Source: Endozoicomonas sp965196975 (GTDB lineage Bacteria; Pseudomonadota; Gammaproteobacteria; Pseudomonadales; Endozoicomonadaceae). Taken from it: 64,000 nt of DNA. The DNA lies in contig NZ_OZ239981.1 of NCBI RefSeq assembly GCF_965196975.1, positions 5,890,001 through 5,954,000 of the forward strand, written 5' to 3'. The notes beneath the pieces were generated by a model. That model saw nothing but the letters and a program-made list of their open reading frames with translations, was not told where the DNA came from and made no database searches. Made by a program: the position numbers and the translations under genes. Positions 55,366 to 64,000 of this stretch are shown here, piece after piece (positions within the stretch are counted from its first letter, which is position 1; the number at the start of each line of letters is the position of its first letter).

Positions 55366-56628
55366 ATGGATAAACTGATTATCACCGGTGGTGTGCGTCT
55401 TGATGGAGAGATCCGGGTCTCTGGCGCAAAAAACTCTGCCCTGCCGATCCTGGCTGCGACTCTGCTGGCTGACTCTCCGGTTACGGTATGCAATCTGCCG
55501 CATTTGCATGACATCACTACTATGTGTGAGCTGTTTGGCTGCATGGGTGTTGAGTTGCTGGTGGATGAAAAGATGAACGTTGAAGTTCATGCCAGCACAA
55601 TTAAGCAGCTCATTGCACCGTATGAGCTGGTAAAGACCATGCGTGCCTCAATTCTGGTGCTTGGTCCACTGCTGGCCAGATTTGGCCATGCTGAAGTTTC
55701 CCTGCCTGGCGGTTGTGCTATTGGTAGCCGTCCAGTTGATCTGCACATCCGTGGCTTGCAGGCCATGGGGGCGGATATTGTTGTTGAAGATGGCTATATC
55801 AAAGCCAGCGTGAAGGACCGCCTGAAAGGTGCGCATATCCTGATGGACACTGTAACGGTGACCGGGACGGAAAACATCCTGATGGCTGCTGCACTGGCTG
55901 ATGGTGAAACCATCATTGAAAATGCAGCTCGTGAGCCCGAAGTCGTTGATCTCGCTGAGTGCCTGATTACCATGGGTGCGAAAATAGAGGGTCATGGAAC
56001 TGATGTGATCCGCGTTCAGGGTGTGGAACGTCTCAATGGCTGTACGTACTCTGTACTGCCAGATCGTATTGAAACCGGCACCTACCTGATTGCTGCCGCT
56101 GCGACTGGTGGCCGGATTCGTTTGAAAGACACCCAGCCTGATATTCTGGATGCGATTCTGCTCAAGCTTCGGGAGGCCGGTGCTTCTGTTGAATGGGGTG
56201 ATGACTGGATTGAACTGGATATGAAAGGCAAGCGCCCAAAGGCTATTGACCTGAAAACGGCGCCTTATCCAGCGATGCCCACGGATATTCAGGCGCAGTT
56301 CACCGCACTGAACACCATTGCTGAAGGTACAGGGCGGATTACCGAAACCGTATTTGAAAACCGTTTCATGCATGTGCAGGAAATGAAGCGCATGGGGGCC
56401 GATGTTGATGTTGAAGGGAACACGGTCATCATCAAAGGTGTTGACCAGCTGAAGGCTGCTCCTGTGATGGCAACGGATCTCCGGGCTTCGGCCAGCTTAG
56501 TCATTGCTGGGCTGGTTGCTGAGGGTGATACCGTTGTAGAGCGTATCTACCATATTGACCGTGGCTATGAGTGCATCGAAGAAAAGCTTCAGCAACTCGG
56601 TGCCAAAATTCGTCGCGTACCTGCCTGA
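55366..56628 (+). CDS. murA: UDP-N-acetylglucosamine 1-carboxyvinyltransferase
   Basis: A 420-residue cytoplasmic enzyme catalysing the first committed step of peptidoglycan synthesis, enolpyruvyl transfer from PEP to UDP-GlcNAc. It is a target of fosfomycin: the reactive Cys lies in LPGGCAIGSRPVDLH, so the sensitive form is present. GAKNSALPILAATLL (Lys and Asn of the active site) and the C-terminal RGYECIEEKLQQLGAKI are conserved. The length is normal. Confidence 0.97.
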   Translation: MDKLIITGGVRLDGEIRVSGAKNSALPILAATLLADSPVTVCNLPHLHDITTMCELFGCMGVELLVDEKMNVEVHASTIKQLIAPYELVKTMRASILVLGPLLARFGHAEVSLPGGCAIGSRPVDLHIRGLQAMGADIVVEDGYIKASVKDRLKGAHILMDTVTVTGTENILMAAALADGETIIENAAREPEVVDLAECLITMGAKIEGHGTDVIRVQGVERLNGCTYSVLPDRIETGTYLIAAAATGGRIRLKDTQPDILDAILLKLREAGASVEWGDDWIELDMKGKRPKAIDLKTAPYPAMPTDIQAQFTALNTIAEGTGRITETVFENRFMHVQEMKRMGADVDVEGNTVIIKGVDQLKAAPVMATDLRASASLVIAGLVAEGDTVVERIYHIDRGYECIEEKLQQLGAKIRRVPA

Positions 56629-56661
56629 TTTCTTCCTGATTTCCTTATATTTTTTCTTTTT

Positions 56662-56699
56662 TTCCCCATTTTTTGATCAGAAAGTCAAAAAATGGGGAA
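56662..56699 (+). terminator. Long perfect hairpin after murA (probable terminator)
   Basis: TTCCCCATTTTTTGA (56662-56676) pairs perfectly over 15 bp with TCAAAAAATGGGGAA (56685-56699), loop TCAGAAAG. It lies 33 bases after the murA stop. The following CTTTCTTTATT is T-rich but not a clean run; the T-rich stretch before the stem gives A-rich flanks on the other strand. Confidence 0.7.
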
Positions 56700-56894
56700 C
56701 TTTCTTTATTGTCTTCATTCTAAACAAACGTGTGTTTAAATCTGCCGCCACGCATTGATTATTTTATTAAAAATTAATGATTTCAATGTGTTGCGTTTTA
56801 ATTGTAATTGGCCAGTCATACTAACACGCCTGTTAATGACTAAACTGGTAACTAAGTTTAAAAATAACAAATAAAGTAGGAATGGAGCCCTAAA

Positions 56895-59800
56895 ATGCCC
56901 ACGGATAAGGTAAATAACAGTGTTGTTCCAGCCCAGGGAAGAGGCGATACACCACTCCCTGAGAATTTGGCTGAGCCAAAACAGTCCGAGAAGGCCGGTA
57001 AGACAAGAAATGGCTTCTCAGTGGGTGCTGTTACAGAGGACGTTCGGCCAAAAACTCCTACTGTCCCAGACTCTGCTGAATCTCGCTTCAATAGAGCTCA
57101 TCAGGCAACTCCTTCTTTATCCGAACAGTTGGATTCTGTATCTAATGGTGAGGATGAAGATGAATTCTTGGATGCTGAAGCATACCAACCTTGGGCAGAT
57201 GATATTAAACCTCGCGATTTTACCGATGAGGTATCTGCTGATGCGTTAATTACTGACCATTCTGAAAAGCAATACGCCAGTAACAATCTGCATTCTTACT
57301 CTCCAGTGTCAGATCAACCCGATCATGTTTCTGATGATGGGGATGAATTGGAGTTTTTTGACGCTAGGTCAGATGTTTCCTTGACCGATGAGGTTGAAAC
57401 CCGTGATCGTTCTGACGCGTTAGCTGGTGGGCCAGTCACTGCGAAGACCAGTACGCCTGAGGACGGTGATGTCCAAGAGCAGCCAGTTGATCAGCCAGGC
57501 TTTTTGGGTCGTCTATGGTCTGGGGCTGTTCATGGTGCGGGACGTGTTGCCCAGTGGGCTGGGCGACTGGTTGAAGCGGTTAAGGATAATGCCGTAAAGC
57601 CTGTTATTAATAAGGTTGTCGAAAAACGTGAAGCCATCAAAGAAGCGGCCCAGCAGGTAGAGAACAAAACTCATGCAGGAGAGGTCATCTACCGGGTTGT
57701 GGCTTCTTATATTACTGGGACAGATCCGGGCAAAGGTCAGCCAATCGTTACAGTTCCTAACAAGTCTCAGGCTCTCGACGCTACTGCCAGATTACTGAAT
57801 GTTTTGACCGTTGGCTTTTCTGCAAAGAAAGGCATGCTCGACGCTGCTGGCAGATTAGGGCATGTTATGAGCGCTGGAACACTTCCAATGGAAGACTTCT
57901 GGGCCTGTGAAGAGGATATCATCAGGCTTGATGAGGTCATTGTTGGCGATGCTGCTTTCAGGAACGTTCAGGCGCATATCAGACGCCTTGAAAATGGACA
58001 TATTGTAATTTCAGATCTGTCGTTTCTTCTGGTTCCACATAAAGGTGATCAGCCTTTAGCGTCAACTGGTGAAGGCGTTGCTGTTGAGCCTGACCTCTAT
58101 GAAAGTGTTGATGTGAGACTGAAAAATGTGGAAATCGCTTGTCCACTGCCTTCCGATAGAGAAAAGCAGGCTAAAGCGGTGGCTGCGGCGGTTACTATGC
58201 AGCCAGAGGCGGCGGCTGGTCTCATATGTGAAGCTTTCTGCCCTGAACTGGCAACCATTTCCATTGGTAAGGTTGAAGGTACTACCCGTGGACGCTGGTT
58301 AGAAGGTGGCACCGCTGATGAAGCTAAATTCCAGCTGGAGAATACTTCCTTAAAACTGCATATCAATAAGGATTTTTATCCAGGCCTGACGCCTGAAGTA
58401 ACTGTTACGCCGGGGAATATAAAAGGCGGTATAAAAAGTGACAGCTTTATTTCTAAAGCTAGTGCAAAGATCCGTATTGATGAGGAACGTTCAGGTGAGG
58501 TTGAAACGAAGACAACCATTGATTTATCAAAAATCAGTTGGTTGCTTAAGCCGTTTGGCAAAGTAAAGGTTCGTTTTAAATCCAGAATTGAAAATGGTGT
58601 TGCTCCACTGGATGGTTTTCACAATAAAATTGATGTATCGATTGGTAACCGGCTGGTGCGCTTTCTGGTAAAAACCGTTCTTAAGAATACCTTAAAGTCT
58701 CGTCTTTCAGGTTTAACGGTTAAAGATGGACAGAATACATTAAAGCTGCAGCTATCTCTCCTTTATGAAGATGGCACGTTTGGTCGTTTCCCCAAATTTG
58801 TCCGGTTCGTGAACGGCTTAATTGGTAGTCACCCCATTGAAATTCCCATACCCCTTTGTGGTCTCAGACCAATGGAGAAAGGTAAGAAGGGGCTCGGCTA
58901 TGTTGTGATTGGCGATATGAGTCGTGGAATACTGCCGTGTGCCAGCTCTCTTTACTGTAAGAGGCATGAAGACTTATTAGCGGAAGCAGAGCAATCTCTG
59001 AGGGCTCCGAAACTGAATGGGACCGACGACCCTGTTCTTGTTGCAGCAGAAAAGATCATGGCTGAAGCAGAAGATGAGCGTAAAAGGTATAACTTTTCCG
59101 CCGAAGAAAGCCTGTACCGACGCATGCCCCTGCCGGTCATGATGACCTATGTTAACCATGTCAAAGAAAAACCAGAAGATCTGGCTAATCGCAAAAGACT
59201 GGTTCGCTTGATGGCCACTCTTACCGATGTGATGCCAAATAAAGCTCTTCAGCTGATTAAAGCCACCAGTGCGAGTGAAAAATTTCCTTTTGCCGACCTG
59301 TCATTGGAACAGCTTAAGGATGGTGCATTTACGTTACCGACAGAGCAGTATTTCCTGATCAGTTTGATCATGACTGAATTGAGGAAACCTGAGCCTGTTG
59401 ATGCAAGAACCGAAGAGCTTGAAGAGTTCCATCGTCAGACAACGTTGCTTCGTGATGTGTTCTATCGTTGGAATACAGCACAGAAAAGCCGTGATGGAAG
59501 TGCTCAGGATTTGACCAGACCGGATACAACACCTGAAGCAGGGAAAGCATTGTTTGAAACCGTGGCGGATAAAATTAAAGGCCAGCAGGCACTTATTGCT
59601 CCCCTTCTTCCCGCGCCCATATCTGCAGCCATGATCGCTGCTGTTGGCGCTCAGCAGCTTCAGGCGCTTGAGCGACCAAAAACAAATTCGGAGAAGTTTG
59701 CGGAAGGTATTAATAATTCTGAAGAGCTTTATCAGGATCGCCGTAGAAATGAGCAGGCTGAGGCCAAAGGATGGACGGCTCAGGCTATGAAGTATGCTGT

Positions 59801-61493
59801 TGACTTTGCCGAAGCTGTCCTGCCAAGGCCATTAGAGGCAAGAACTCTGGAAAATGAGCTCAGTCGAAGAATGCTTGAGCAGGATTTGGCTCTGGCTGGT
59901 ATGAAAATGGAAAAAGTTATTGCCGGAAGCGCTTGCGATAGCTGGATGGATTCAAGGTATTGGCGAGTAGTTGGAGCAATGTGCAACTCCGGCCACTGCT
60001 CGACTCATGAAGCCGCAATGGCTGTCATGAAGCAGGGGCGCGCGCCATTCCATAGCCGATTGGCTTACCTCAGCAATCTCCTTGAGCTGACTGCGGGTGG
60101 GTATGATCTTGATAAAGCGGTCCGAAGCTTTTTTATGGAAGCTCCTCAGTCATTACTGCAGGAAATGGTGGATTACTATACCCAAAAGTCCGGTCACCAG
60201 TTTGCTGATCTTAAAACATTCGAGGCATACGGAAATCTCATGCGGCTGGCTAAAGCGTCCATGGGAGAACAGCGACAGCAGGTAATCAGTGAAATGGTAG
60301 AGAATAATACCTCGTGGCTACTGCGAGATATGATTCGCCCCTGTCACCGGATGCAGGAAAACCGCACATGCTGGGAGATCATGAAGCAGGTAGAAAAGAT
60401 TCAGGGTGATGCTCAAACATTTGCAATGGGGAAAACCGGGGAAGAGAGAAAAGAAATTGCAGCCTGGTGTGATGAGCAGTGTCAGGCGCTGCTTTCCATT
60501 TTGCCTCTGGAACGAATGAGTGAGCAGTTGTCACGAGCCAAGAGCGTGGGTGATAACATGAGTCATTCACACGCCAATAAATATTTCATGGCGCCTTTCC
60601 AGAGAGAGGATCTTGAGAATATCCTTTGTAAGGCCTATGGAATGGTAGCGAAGTACTCTCCTGAGAAAGTGGTTCCTGGCGTGCTGGATCGTCAGCATGA
60701 GAATAGGCTGCTTTGTGATCTTTCGCATCAGGCGAAAGATAATGAGCAGGTTCGTGAGCTGCTGCAGACGCACCTTCTCTGTCGCGTGATTCTGGATAAG
60801 ACCGGCCGAATGATGAAACCCGGTGAAGTCGTTTCATTTGAAGATTATATGAAAGGGATTGTCGGAGTTCTGGCTGGCTACACAAACATGATTACTTCAC
60901 TGCCTTTGGGAGGACCTCTTTTATTGAAAGCTGTTGGGGCGGGGTATGCTGCAAGCTTTGGTCGTGATGCGTCGGATAGCCGTTACAGCTGGGCTGACCA
61001 GCTTTCCAGTGTACTTTCTGCTGGCAAAAACAGGATATGGTCTCTTGTCACTGGTGACCAGGGACCTGAGAGTTTTGAAGCTGCAGTTGCAGAGATTTAC
61101 CAGGAAACCAAAGGAATACCTGAGGAACTTGAAAATTATCCATTGGATAGGGCTCCACTGCTCCCGGCATTTAGTGAGCAGGCACTGAAAATGAGCCTGA
61201 CCAATCAGGACATGATTGACATGCTGCGAAGTGCTTTTCCAGTTGGTGATGAAGGTCTCTCCAAGGATCAACTGTTGCGGTTGATTACACCTTATTCTGG
61301 TGATGATAAGAAAGAAGCTATCCAGAATTTATCTCTGGAGGCCAGTCATGAACTTCAGGAGGCAATTAATGACCAGGAAATTGATGTGTCTGGCTCGTTT
61401 GAAAAAGCTTCTACTGGTCGATCAGTTCAGATTCCGGATGATGTTTCAGAAATTGTTGGCTGGCTTGAGCAGCAGGCTGCTGCAGCTGCCTAG
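56895..61493 (+). CDS. 1532-residue protein of unknown function (possible effector)
   Basis: A very large protein I do not recognise. Residues 1-190 are polar and acidic without a signal peptide and hold two imperfect copies of an acidic motif, SVSNGEDEDEFLDA (81-94) and HVSDDGDELEFFDA (144-157), each followed by a TDEV and a DAL. Residues about 190-240 are helical and basic. A beta-rich central part follows (about 340-700; AKIRIDEERSGEVETKTTIDL). A long helical C-terminal half has one hydrophobic stretch near 1319-1355 and ends in LEQQAAAAA. ATG 56895 has GGAG 7 bases upstream. It is a single gene flanked by a terminator and an IS. A secreted host-interaction role is speculative. Confidence 0.8.
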   Translation: MPTDKVNNSVVPAQGRGDTPLPENLAEPKQSEKAGKTRNGFSVGAVTEDVRPKTPTVPDSAESRFNRAHQATPSLSEQLDSVSNGEDEDEFLDAEAYQPWADDIKPRDFTDEVSADALITDHSEKQYASNNLHSYSPVSDQPDHVSDDGDELEFFDARSDVSLTDEVETRDRSDALAGGPVTAKTSTPEDGDVQEQPVDQPGFLGRLWSGAVHGAGRVAQWAGRLVEAVKDNAVKPVINKVVEKREAIKEAAQQVENKTHAGEVIYRVVASYITGTDPGKGQPIVTVPNKSQALDATARLLNVLTVGFSAKKGMLDAAGRLGHVMSAGTLPMEDFWACEEDIIRLDEVIVGDAAFRNVQAHIRRLENGHIVISDLSFLLVPHKGDQPLASTGEGVAVEPDLYESVDVRLKNVEIACPLPSDREKQAKAVAAAVTMQPEAAAGLICEAFCPELATISIGKVEGTTRGRWLEGGTADEAKFQLENTSLKLHINKDFYPGLTPEVTVTPGNIKGGIKSDSFISKASAKIRIDEERSGEVETKTTIDLSKISWLLKPFGKVKVRFKSRIENGVAPLDGFHNKIDVSIGNRLVRFLVKTVLKNTLKSRLSGLTVKDGQNTLKLQLSLLYEDGTFGRFPKFVRFVNGLIGSHPIEIPIPLCGLRPMEKGKKGLGYVVIGDMSRGILPCASSLYCKRHEDLLAEAEQSLRAPKLNGTDDPVLVAAEKIMAEAEDERKRYNFSAEESLYRRMPLPVMMTYVNHVKEKPEDLANRKRLVRLMATLTDVMPNKALQLIKATSASEKFPFADLSLEQLKDGAFTLPTEQYFLISLIMTELRKPEPVDARTEELEEFHRQTTLLRDVFYRWNTAQKSRDGSAQDLTRPDTTPEAGKALFETVADKIKGQQALIAPLLPAPISAAMIAAVGAQQLQALERPKTNSEKFAEGINNSEELYQDRRRNEQAEAKGWTAQAMKYAVDFAEAVLPRPLEARTLENELSRRMLEQDLALAGMKMEKVIAGSACDSWMDSRYWRVVGAMCNSGHCSTHEAAMAVMKQGRAPFHSRLAYLSNLLELTAGGYDLDKAVRSFFMEAPQSLLQEMVDYYTQKSGHQFADLKTFEAYGNLMRLAKASMGEQRQQVISEMVENNTSWLLRDMIRPCHRMQENRTCWEIMKQVEKIQGDAQTFAMGKTGEERKEIAAWCDEQCQALLSILPLERMSEQLSRAKSVGDNMSHSHANKYFMAPFQREDLENILCKAYGMVAKYSPEKVVPGVLDRQHENRLLCDLSHQAKDNEQVRELLQTHLLCRVILDKTGRMMKPGEVVSFEDYMKGIVGVLAGYTNMITSLPLGGPLLLKAVGAGYAASFGRDASDSRYSWADQLSSVLSAGKNRIWSLVTGDQGPESFEAAVAEIYQETKGIPEELENYPLDRAPLLPAFSEQALKMSLTNQDMIDMLRSAFPVGDEGLSKDQLLRLITPYSGDDKKEAIQNLSLEASHELQEAINDQEIDVSGSFEKASTGRSVQIPDDVSEIVGWLEQQAAAAA

Positions 61494-61824
61494 GCTCAGT
61501 GACATAACATTTTCGTGGTGCCTCAAGTTTGAGTACTCACTCCTATGCCGTTTCTGCTTGAGCTTTAACGGCTAAACTCACTACTGCTTTTAGCAGATTA
61601 CTGCGTCCTTACTCGAGGTCAAAACCGCTGAGAAAGAATCTTTATATCAACAGAATCAACGATTCAGCCATTACCCCTCCTCAGAAATAGATATTTCGCA
61701 CCCACTAAGTAGCTGGCCATATGGAATCGAATATTTCTGGGTGAGTGGATAGTTACTTACGATTAACCTTGTAAAGATCTTCACTTACAGGGAGTAAAAA
61801 GGTTAAATACGAGGAAATACTGTT
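61494..61824. other. Intergenic region between the giant gene and the ISKra4-type element
   Basis: About 330 bases without a gene I can support. Short inverted patches occur (for example AGAAATA...TATTTCT within 61684-61740), but no clear terminator is seen. The last 8 bases (61817-61824, ATACTGTT) are the left target duplication of the IS. Confidence 0.45.
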
Positions 61825-63215
61825 GGGTGCTCTCTCTGAATGATTGAAACAATAGTGCTCTATTTTCACAGCTACTATGGGAACACCACTCATAATAGTT
61901 AACTGTCATGCCCGCTTCTGTTATTTCCAGCTCTACCAAAAGCATCGTTTTGCAAATTGAAGTTTCTATAGATTCAGGCAACATGCTGAATCTTGAAGAT
62001 AGTTTACAGCGTGCACTCAATGAAGCCGGGCAGCTTGGAACAAAAGAGTTATTGGGGCTATTTGAATCACCCAATAAAGAACCTATCGTCGTTAATCAGC
62101 AGAAGTGGAACTACAAAGGAAAGGTTCTTAAGCACTATGAAACCTTATACGGTCGTATACCTTTGGAGCGCTCCGTATATCAGGGTGTCAGAGGTGGCAG
62201 TACTCTGGCAGCACTTGATCTTCGTGCCGGTATTATTGGTTCAGCTACCCCCAAATTTGCCAAGTCTATCGCCTGGAAATACAGCCAGATGCCAGCGCCT
62301 GCGGTAAAAGAAGATTTTGAGACCAACCATCAAAGGACGCTTTCAAATTCTTATATCAAGCATTTATCGGACAGAGTAGGTGCATTAATTGAAGACCAGC
62401 AAGACACTCACTACCACCTTCCTCCACTAAAAGAGCCTGTTGAAACAATAGCCATTGGTCTGGATGGAACCTGCATGCTGCTTTGTGAAGAAGGCTGGAG
62501 GGAAGCCATGTGTGGGACATTGAGCCTATATTCTGCAGATGGAGACAGGCTCCACACGATATATACAGCCAGTTCGCCAGAGTATGGTAAACAAAGCTTT
62601 ATGAGCAAGCTCGACGAGGAGATTGCAGATCTAAAACGACTCTACCCAAATGCCACATACATCGGGGTAGCTGACGGGGCTAGAGAAAACTGGAGTTATT
62701 TGAAACAACATACCTCTGGGCAGATACTCGATTTTTATCATGCATCTGAATATTTAGCTGGAGCAGCGGAAGCACTGTTTCCAACCAGTAAGGCGAAGCG
62801 ACACCAGTGGCTTGAAGACAGGCTACATAGTTTGAAAAACAAGCGTGGAGCAGCCAAAAAAATCCTTCAGGAAATTGAATCAGCCGAGCTCCCGAAAAAG
62901 ACAATCGCACTGACAGAGAAGCGCTACAAAGCTGTGAGCTATTTTACAAACAATCACCAGTTAATGAATTATCATCAGGCGCTTAAACGCCATTGGCCAA
63001 TAGGTTCAGGAGTTACTGAAGCGGCTTGTAAGACTCTGGTAAAGCAACGATTATGTGGTTCTGGAATGAGGTGGAAAGCAACAGGAGCGGAAGTGCTTTT
63101 GACAACAAGAGCACTGATCCAGAGTAAGGGGCGCTGGGAACAACTTTGGTCTGAGTTCATGACTGGAAAGGTTGAAGCTAACCTATGAGTCAGTTATCAA
63201 ATTGAGAGAGCACCC
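61825..63215 (+). mobile_element. ISKra4-family insertion sequence (complete, 1391 bp)
   Basis: The terminal inverted repeats start GGGTGCTCTCTC at both ends (61825-61836 and complement at 63204-63215) and continue with weaker similarity. They are flanked by a perfect 8-bp target duplication ATACTGTT (61817-61824 and 63216-63223). One intact transposase gene fills the element, indicating a recent and possibly active insertion. Confidence 0.92.
61908..63188 (+). CDS. ISKra4-family transposase
   Basis: A 426-residue DDE-type transposase. Features are an N-terminal region with YKGKVLKHYETLYGRIPLERSVYQ and AIGLDGTCML (first Asp). Next come YIGVADGARENWSYLKQH (second Asp) and DFYHASEYLAGAAEALF. 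The C-terminal signature is HWPIGSGVTEAACKTLVKQRLCGSGMRWKATGAEVLLTTRALIQSKGRWEQLW with the catalytic Glu. This C-terminal block is diagnostic of ISKra4 transposases. The frame is intact and lies within matched inverted repeats. Confidence 0.9.
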   Translation: MPASVISSSTKSIVLQIEVSIDSGNMLNLEDSLQRALNEAGQLGTKELLGLFESPNKEPIVVNQQKWNYKGKVLKHYETLYGRIPLERSVYQGVRGGSTLAALDLRAGIIGSATPKFAKSIAWKYSQMPAPAVKEDFETNHQRTLSNSYIKHLSDRVGALIEDQQDTHYHLPPLKEPVETIAIGLDGTCMLLCEEGWREAMCGTLSLYSADGDRLHTIYTASSPEYGKQSFMSKLDEEIADLKRLYPNATYIGVADGARENWSYLKQHTSGQILDFYHASEYLAGAAEALFPTSKAKRHQWLEDRLHSLKNKRGAAKKILQEIESAELPKKTIALTEKRYKAVSYFTNNHQLMNYHQALKRHWPIGSGVTEAACKTLVKQRLCGSGMRWKATGAEVLLTTRALIQSKGRWEQLWSEFMTGKVEANL

Positions 63216-63223
63216 ATACTGTT

Positions 63224-63640
63224 TTTCTAATTCGATTGTTAAATGTTAAGAGGTTGGCGTTGCTTTGGCTGCTGTTTAATGACTTTAATTAAAAATAAAA
63301 CAGCAACTGATAATGGTTTTGGAGATTTTTTTAGAAATATAGGGTTAATTAATTTCTGGCTTCCATTTCTTGCAGGTGGTTATTAGTAGTGTGATGATGT
63401 TAGGAATAAACCCCAAAGATATATATATCGATTTACATTTATTTTACGTGATTTTTTGGATTAATGGTCAAATACCAAGGAACTTTTCTTCTTTTAAATA
63501 TTCTAACGAAACTATAGTTTTAAATTGACAGAGAATACGTTTTGATTCAAAAAGCTATATCGAAATTAATATGTGTTTTTTGTTATTGCGATTGCATTTA
63601 ATCAGTATTCCTAAGCGTTTACCACTTTTCCTGAAACAGG
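63224..63640. other. AT-rich region upstream of the last partial gene
   Basis: About 415 bases, strongly AT-rich, with no supported coding frame. It must contain the promoter of the gene that starts near 63668. No terminator or regulatory palindrome was recognised. Confidence 0.45.
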
Positions 63641-63667
63641 ATGTTAAAGGGAATAAGAGGATCATTA

Positions 63668-64000
63668 GTGTTTATTTCACCGGCTATTGAATCCGCTATT
63701 TCACCGGCATTTTTTGATGCAGAGCGAGTGACCAAAGCATCTCCTGTAGTGCCGGTCTCAACAGTACAAAGCAGTGTTAAATGCAGTAGTCTTCCTGTAG
63801 ATCCTTCTTCGCATTCAATAAAGTGTGTTGAGGTTCAAAATATACAGGTTGTCCCGTCTGACCCAGCCCTGTCTGTTCAAAAAACAGTTGCCGAAGCTCC
63901 TATCCCTGTGAGCCCCCTTCCAAAAATACCCGTGCCAGAGGTTGGTCAAATCGAGAATGCTGGAGATCAGGAGTCAGCAGTTATTCATGAGGATCCTTCT
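63668..64000 (+). CDS. Start of an unknown gene, cut by the window edge
   Basis: An open frame of at least 111 codons running off the right edge. GTG 63668 is favoured by AAGAGG 7 bases upstream; an in-frame ATG at 63641 has no good ribosome site. The visible N-terminal part is rich in Ser, Pro, Val and Ala (PVVPVSTVQSS, PIPVSPLPKIPVPEVGQ), polar, without signal peptide, and looks disordered. Such N-termini resemble the acidic/Ser-rich start of the 1532-residue protein in style but not in sequence. Function unknown. Confidence 0.6.
   Translation, partial: MFISPAIESAISPAFFDAERVTKASPVVPVSTVQSSVKCSSLPVDPSSHSIKCVEVQNIQVVPSDPALSVQKTVAEAPIPVSPLPKIPVPEVGQIENAGDQESAVIHEDPS

Overview
The window reads as a chromosomal segment of a gammaproteobacterium. 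The 16S sequence, the gene content and the gene order (yrbG-kdsD-lptCAB-rpoN-hpf-ptsN-rapZ-ptsO and mlaFEDCB-ibaG-murA) fit the Oceanospirillales, and I would guess Endozoicomonadaceae. The genus is an inference from memory of 16S and gene content, not from a search.

Layout. (1) 1-7.5 kb: dacB, then a complete rRNA operon (two tandem promoters, 16S, tRNA-Ile(GAU), tRNA-Ala(UGC), 23S, 5S, terminator). (2) 8-24.7 kb: a NitT/TauT-type ABC importer, a LysR regulator and a DMT exporter, a secreted caspase-like protein, tRNA-His, an FGGY sugar kinase and a glycerophosphodiesterase. A nitric-oxide block follows: DUF1971, a membrane protein, a quinol NO reductase with an in-frame amber codon, and a divergent truncated haemoglobin with an NsrR-like operator between the last two. 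Then come darP, pmbA, mgtE, ptsO and rapZ. (3) 24.7-29.3 kb: a foreign cassette between rapZ and ptsN. It holds a coiled-coil gene cut by an IS66-type element (8-bp target duplication) and hit again at its 3' end by a DDE element (5-bp duplication). (4) 29.3-31.7 kb: ptsN, hpf, rpoN. (5) 31.8-47.3 kb: an island separating rpoN from lptB, with a DcuC-type transporter, two tandem LuxR-type regulators sharing an identical HTH-coding segment, and a complete Tad/Flp pilus locus (flp, tadV, rcpC, rcpA, lipoprotein, TadG/E/F-like pseudopilins, frameshifted tadZ, tadA, tadB, tadC, tadD). (6) 47.3-56.7 kb: envelope genes lptB, lptA, lptC, kdsD, yrbG (kdsC is missing) and, divergently, mlaFEDCB, ibaG, murA. 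(7) 56.9-64 kb: a 1532-residue protein of unknown function, an ISKra4-type element with an 8-bp target duplication, and the start of an unknown gene running off the edge.

How it fits together. The core genes serve the outer membrane (LPS transport, phospholipid retrograde transport, peptidoglycan precursor synthesis) and the nitrogen PTS/sigma-54 circuit. Two insertions split the usually continuous lptB-rpoN-hpf-ptsN-rapZ-ptsO order. The accessory content points to a surface-attached or host-associated life with low-oxygen and NO exposure: Tad pilus, LuxR solos with a CRP-type site, DcuC with an FNR-type box, NorB/globin with an NsrR-type box, and a large possible effector. The three IS elements with intact target duplications indicate recent transposition.

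Limits. Everything was read by eye from sequence and translations; no similarity search was run. The norB amber and the tadZ frameshift could be sequence errors.
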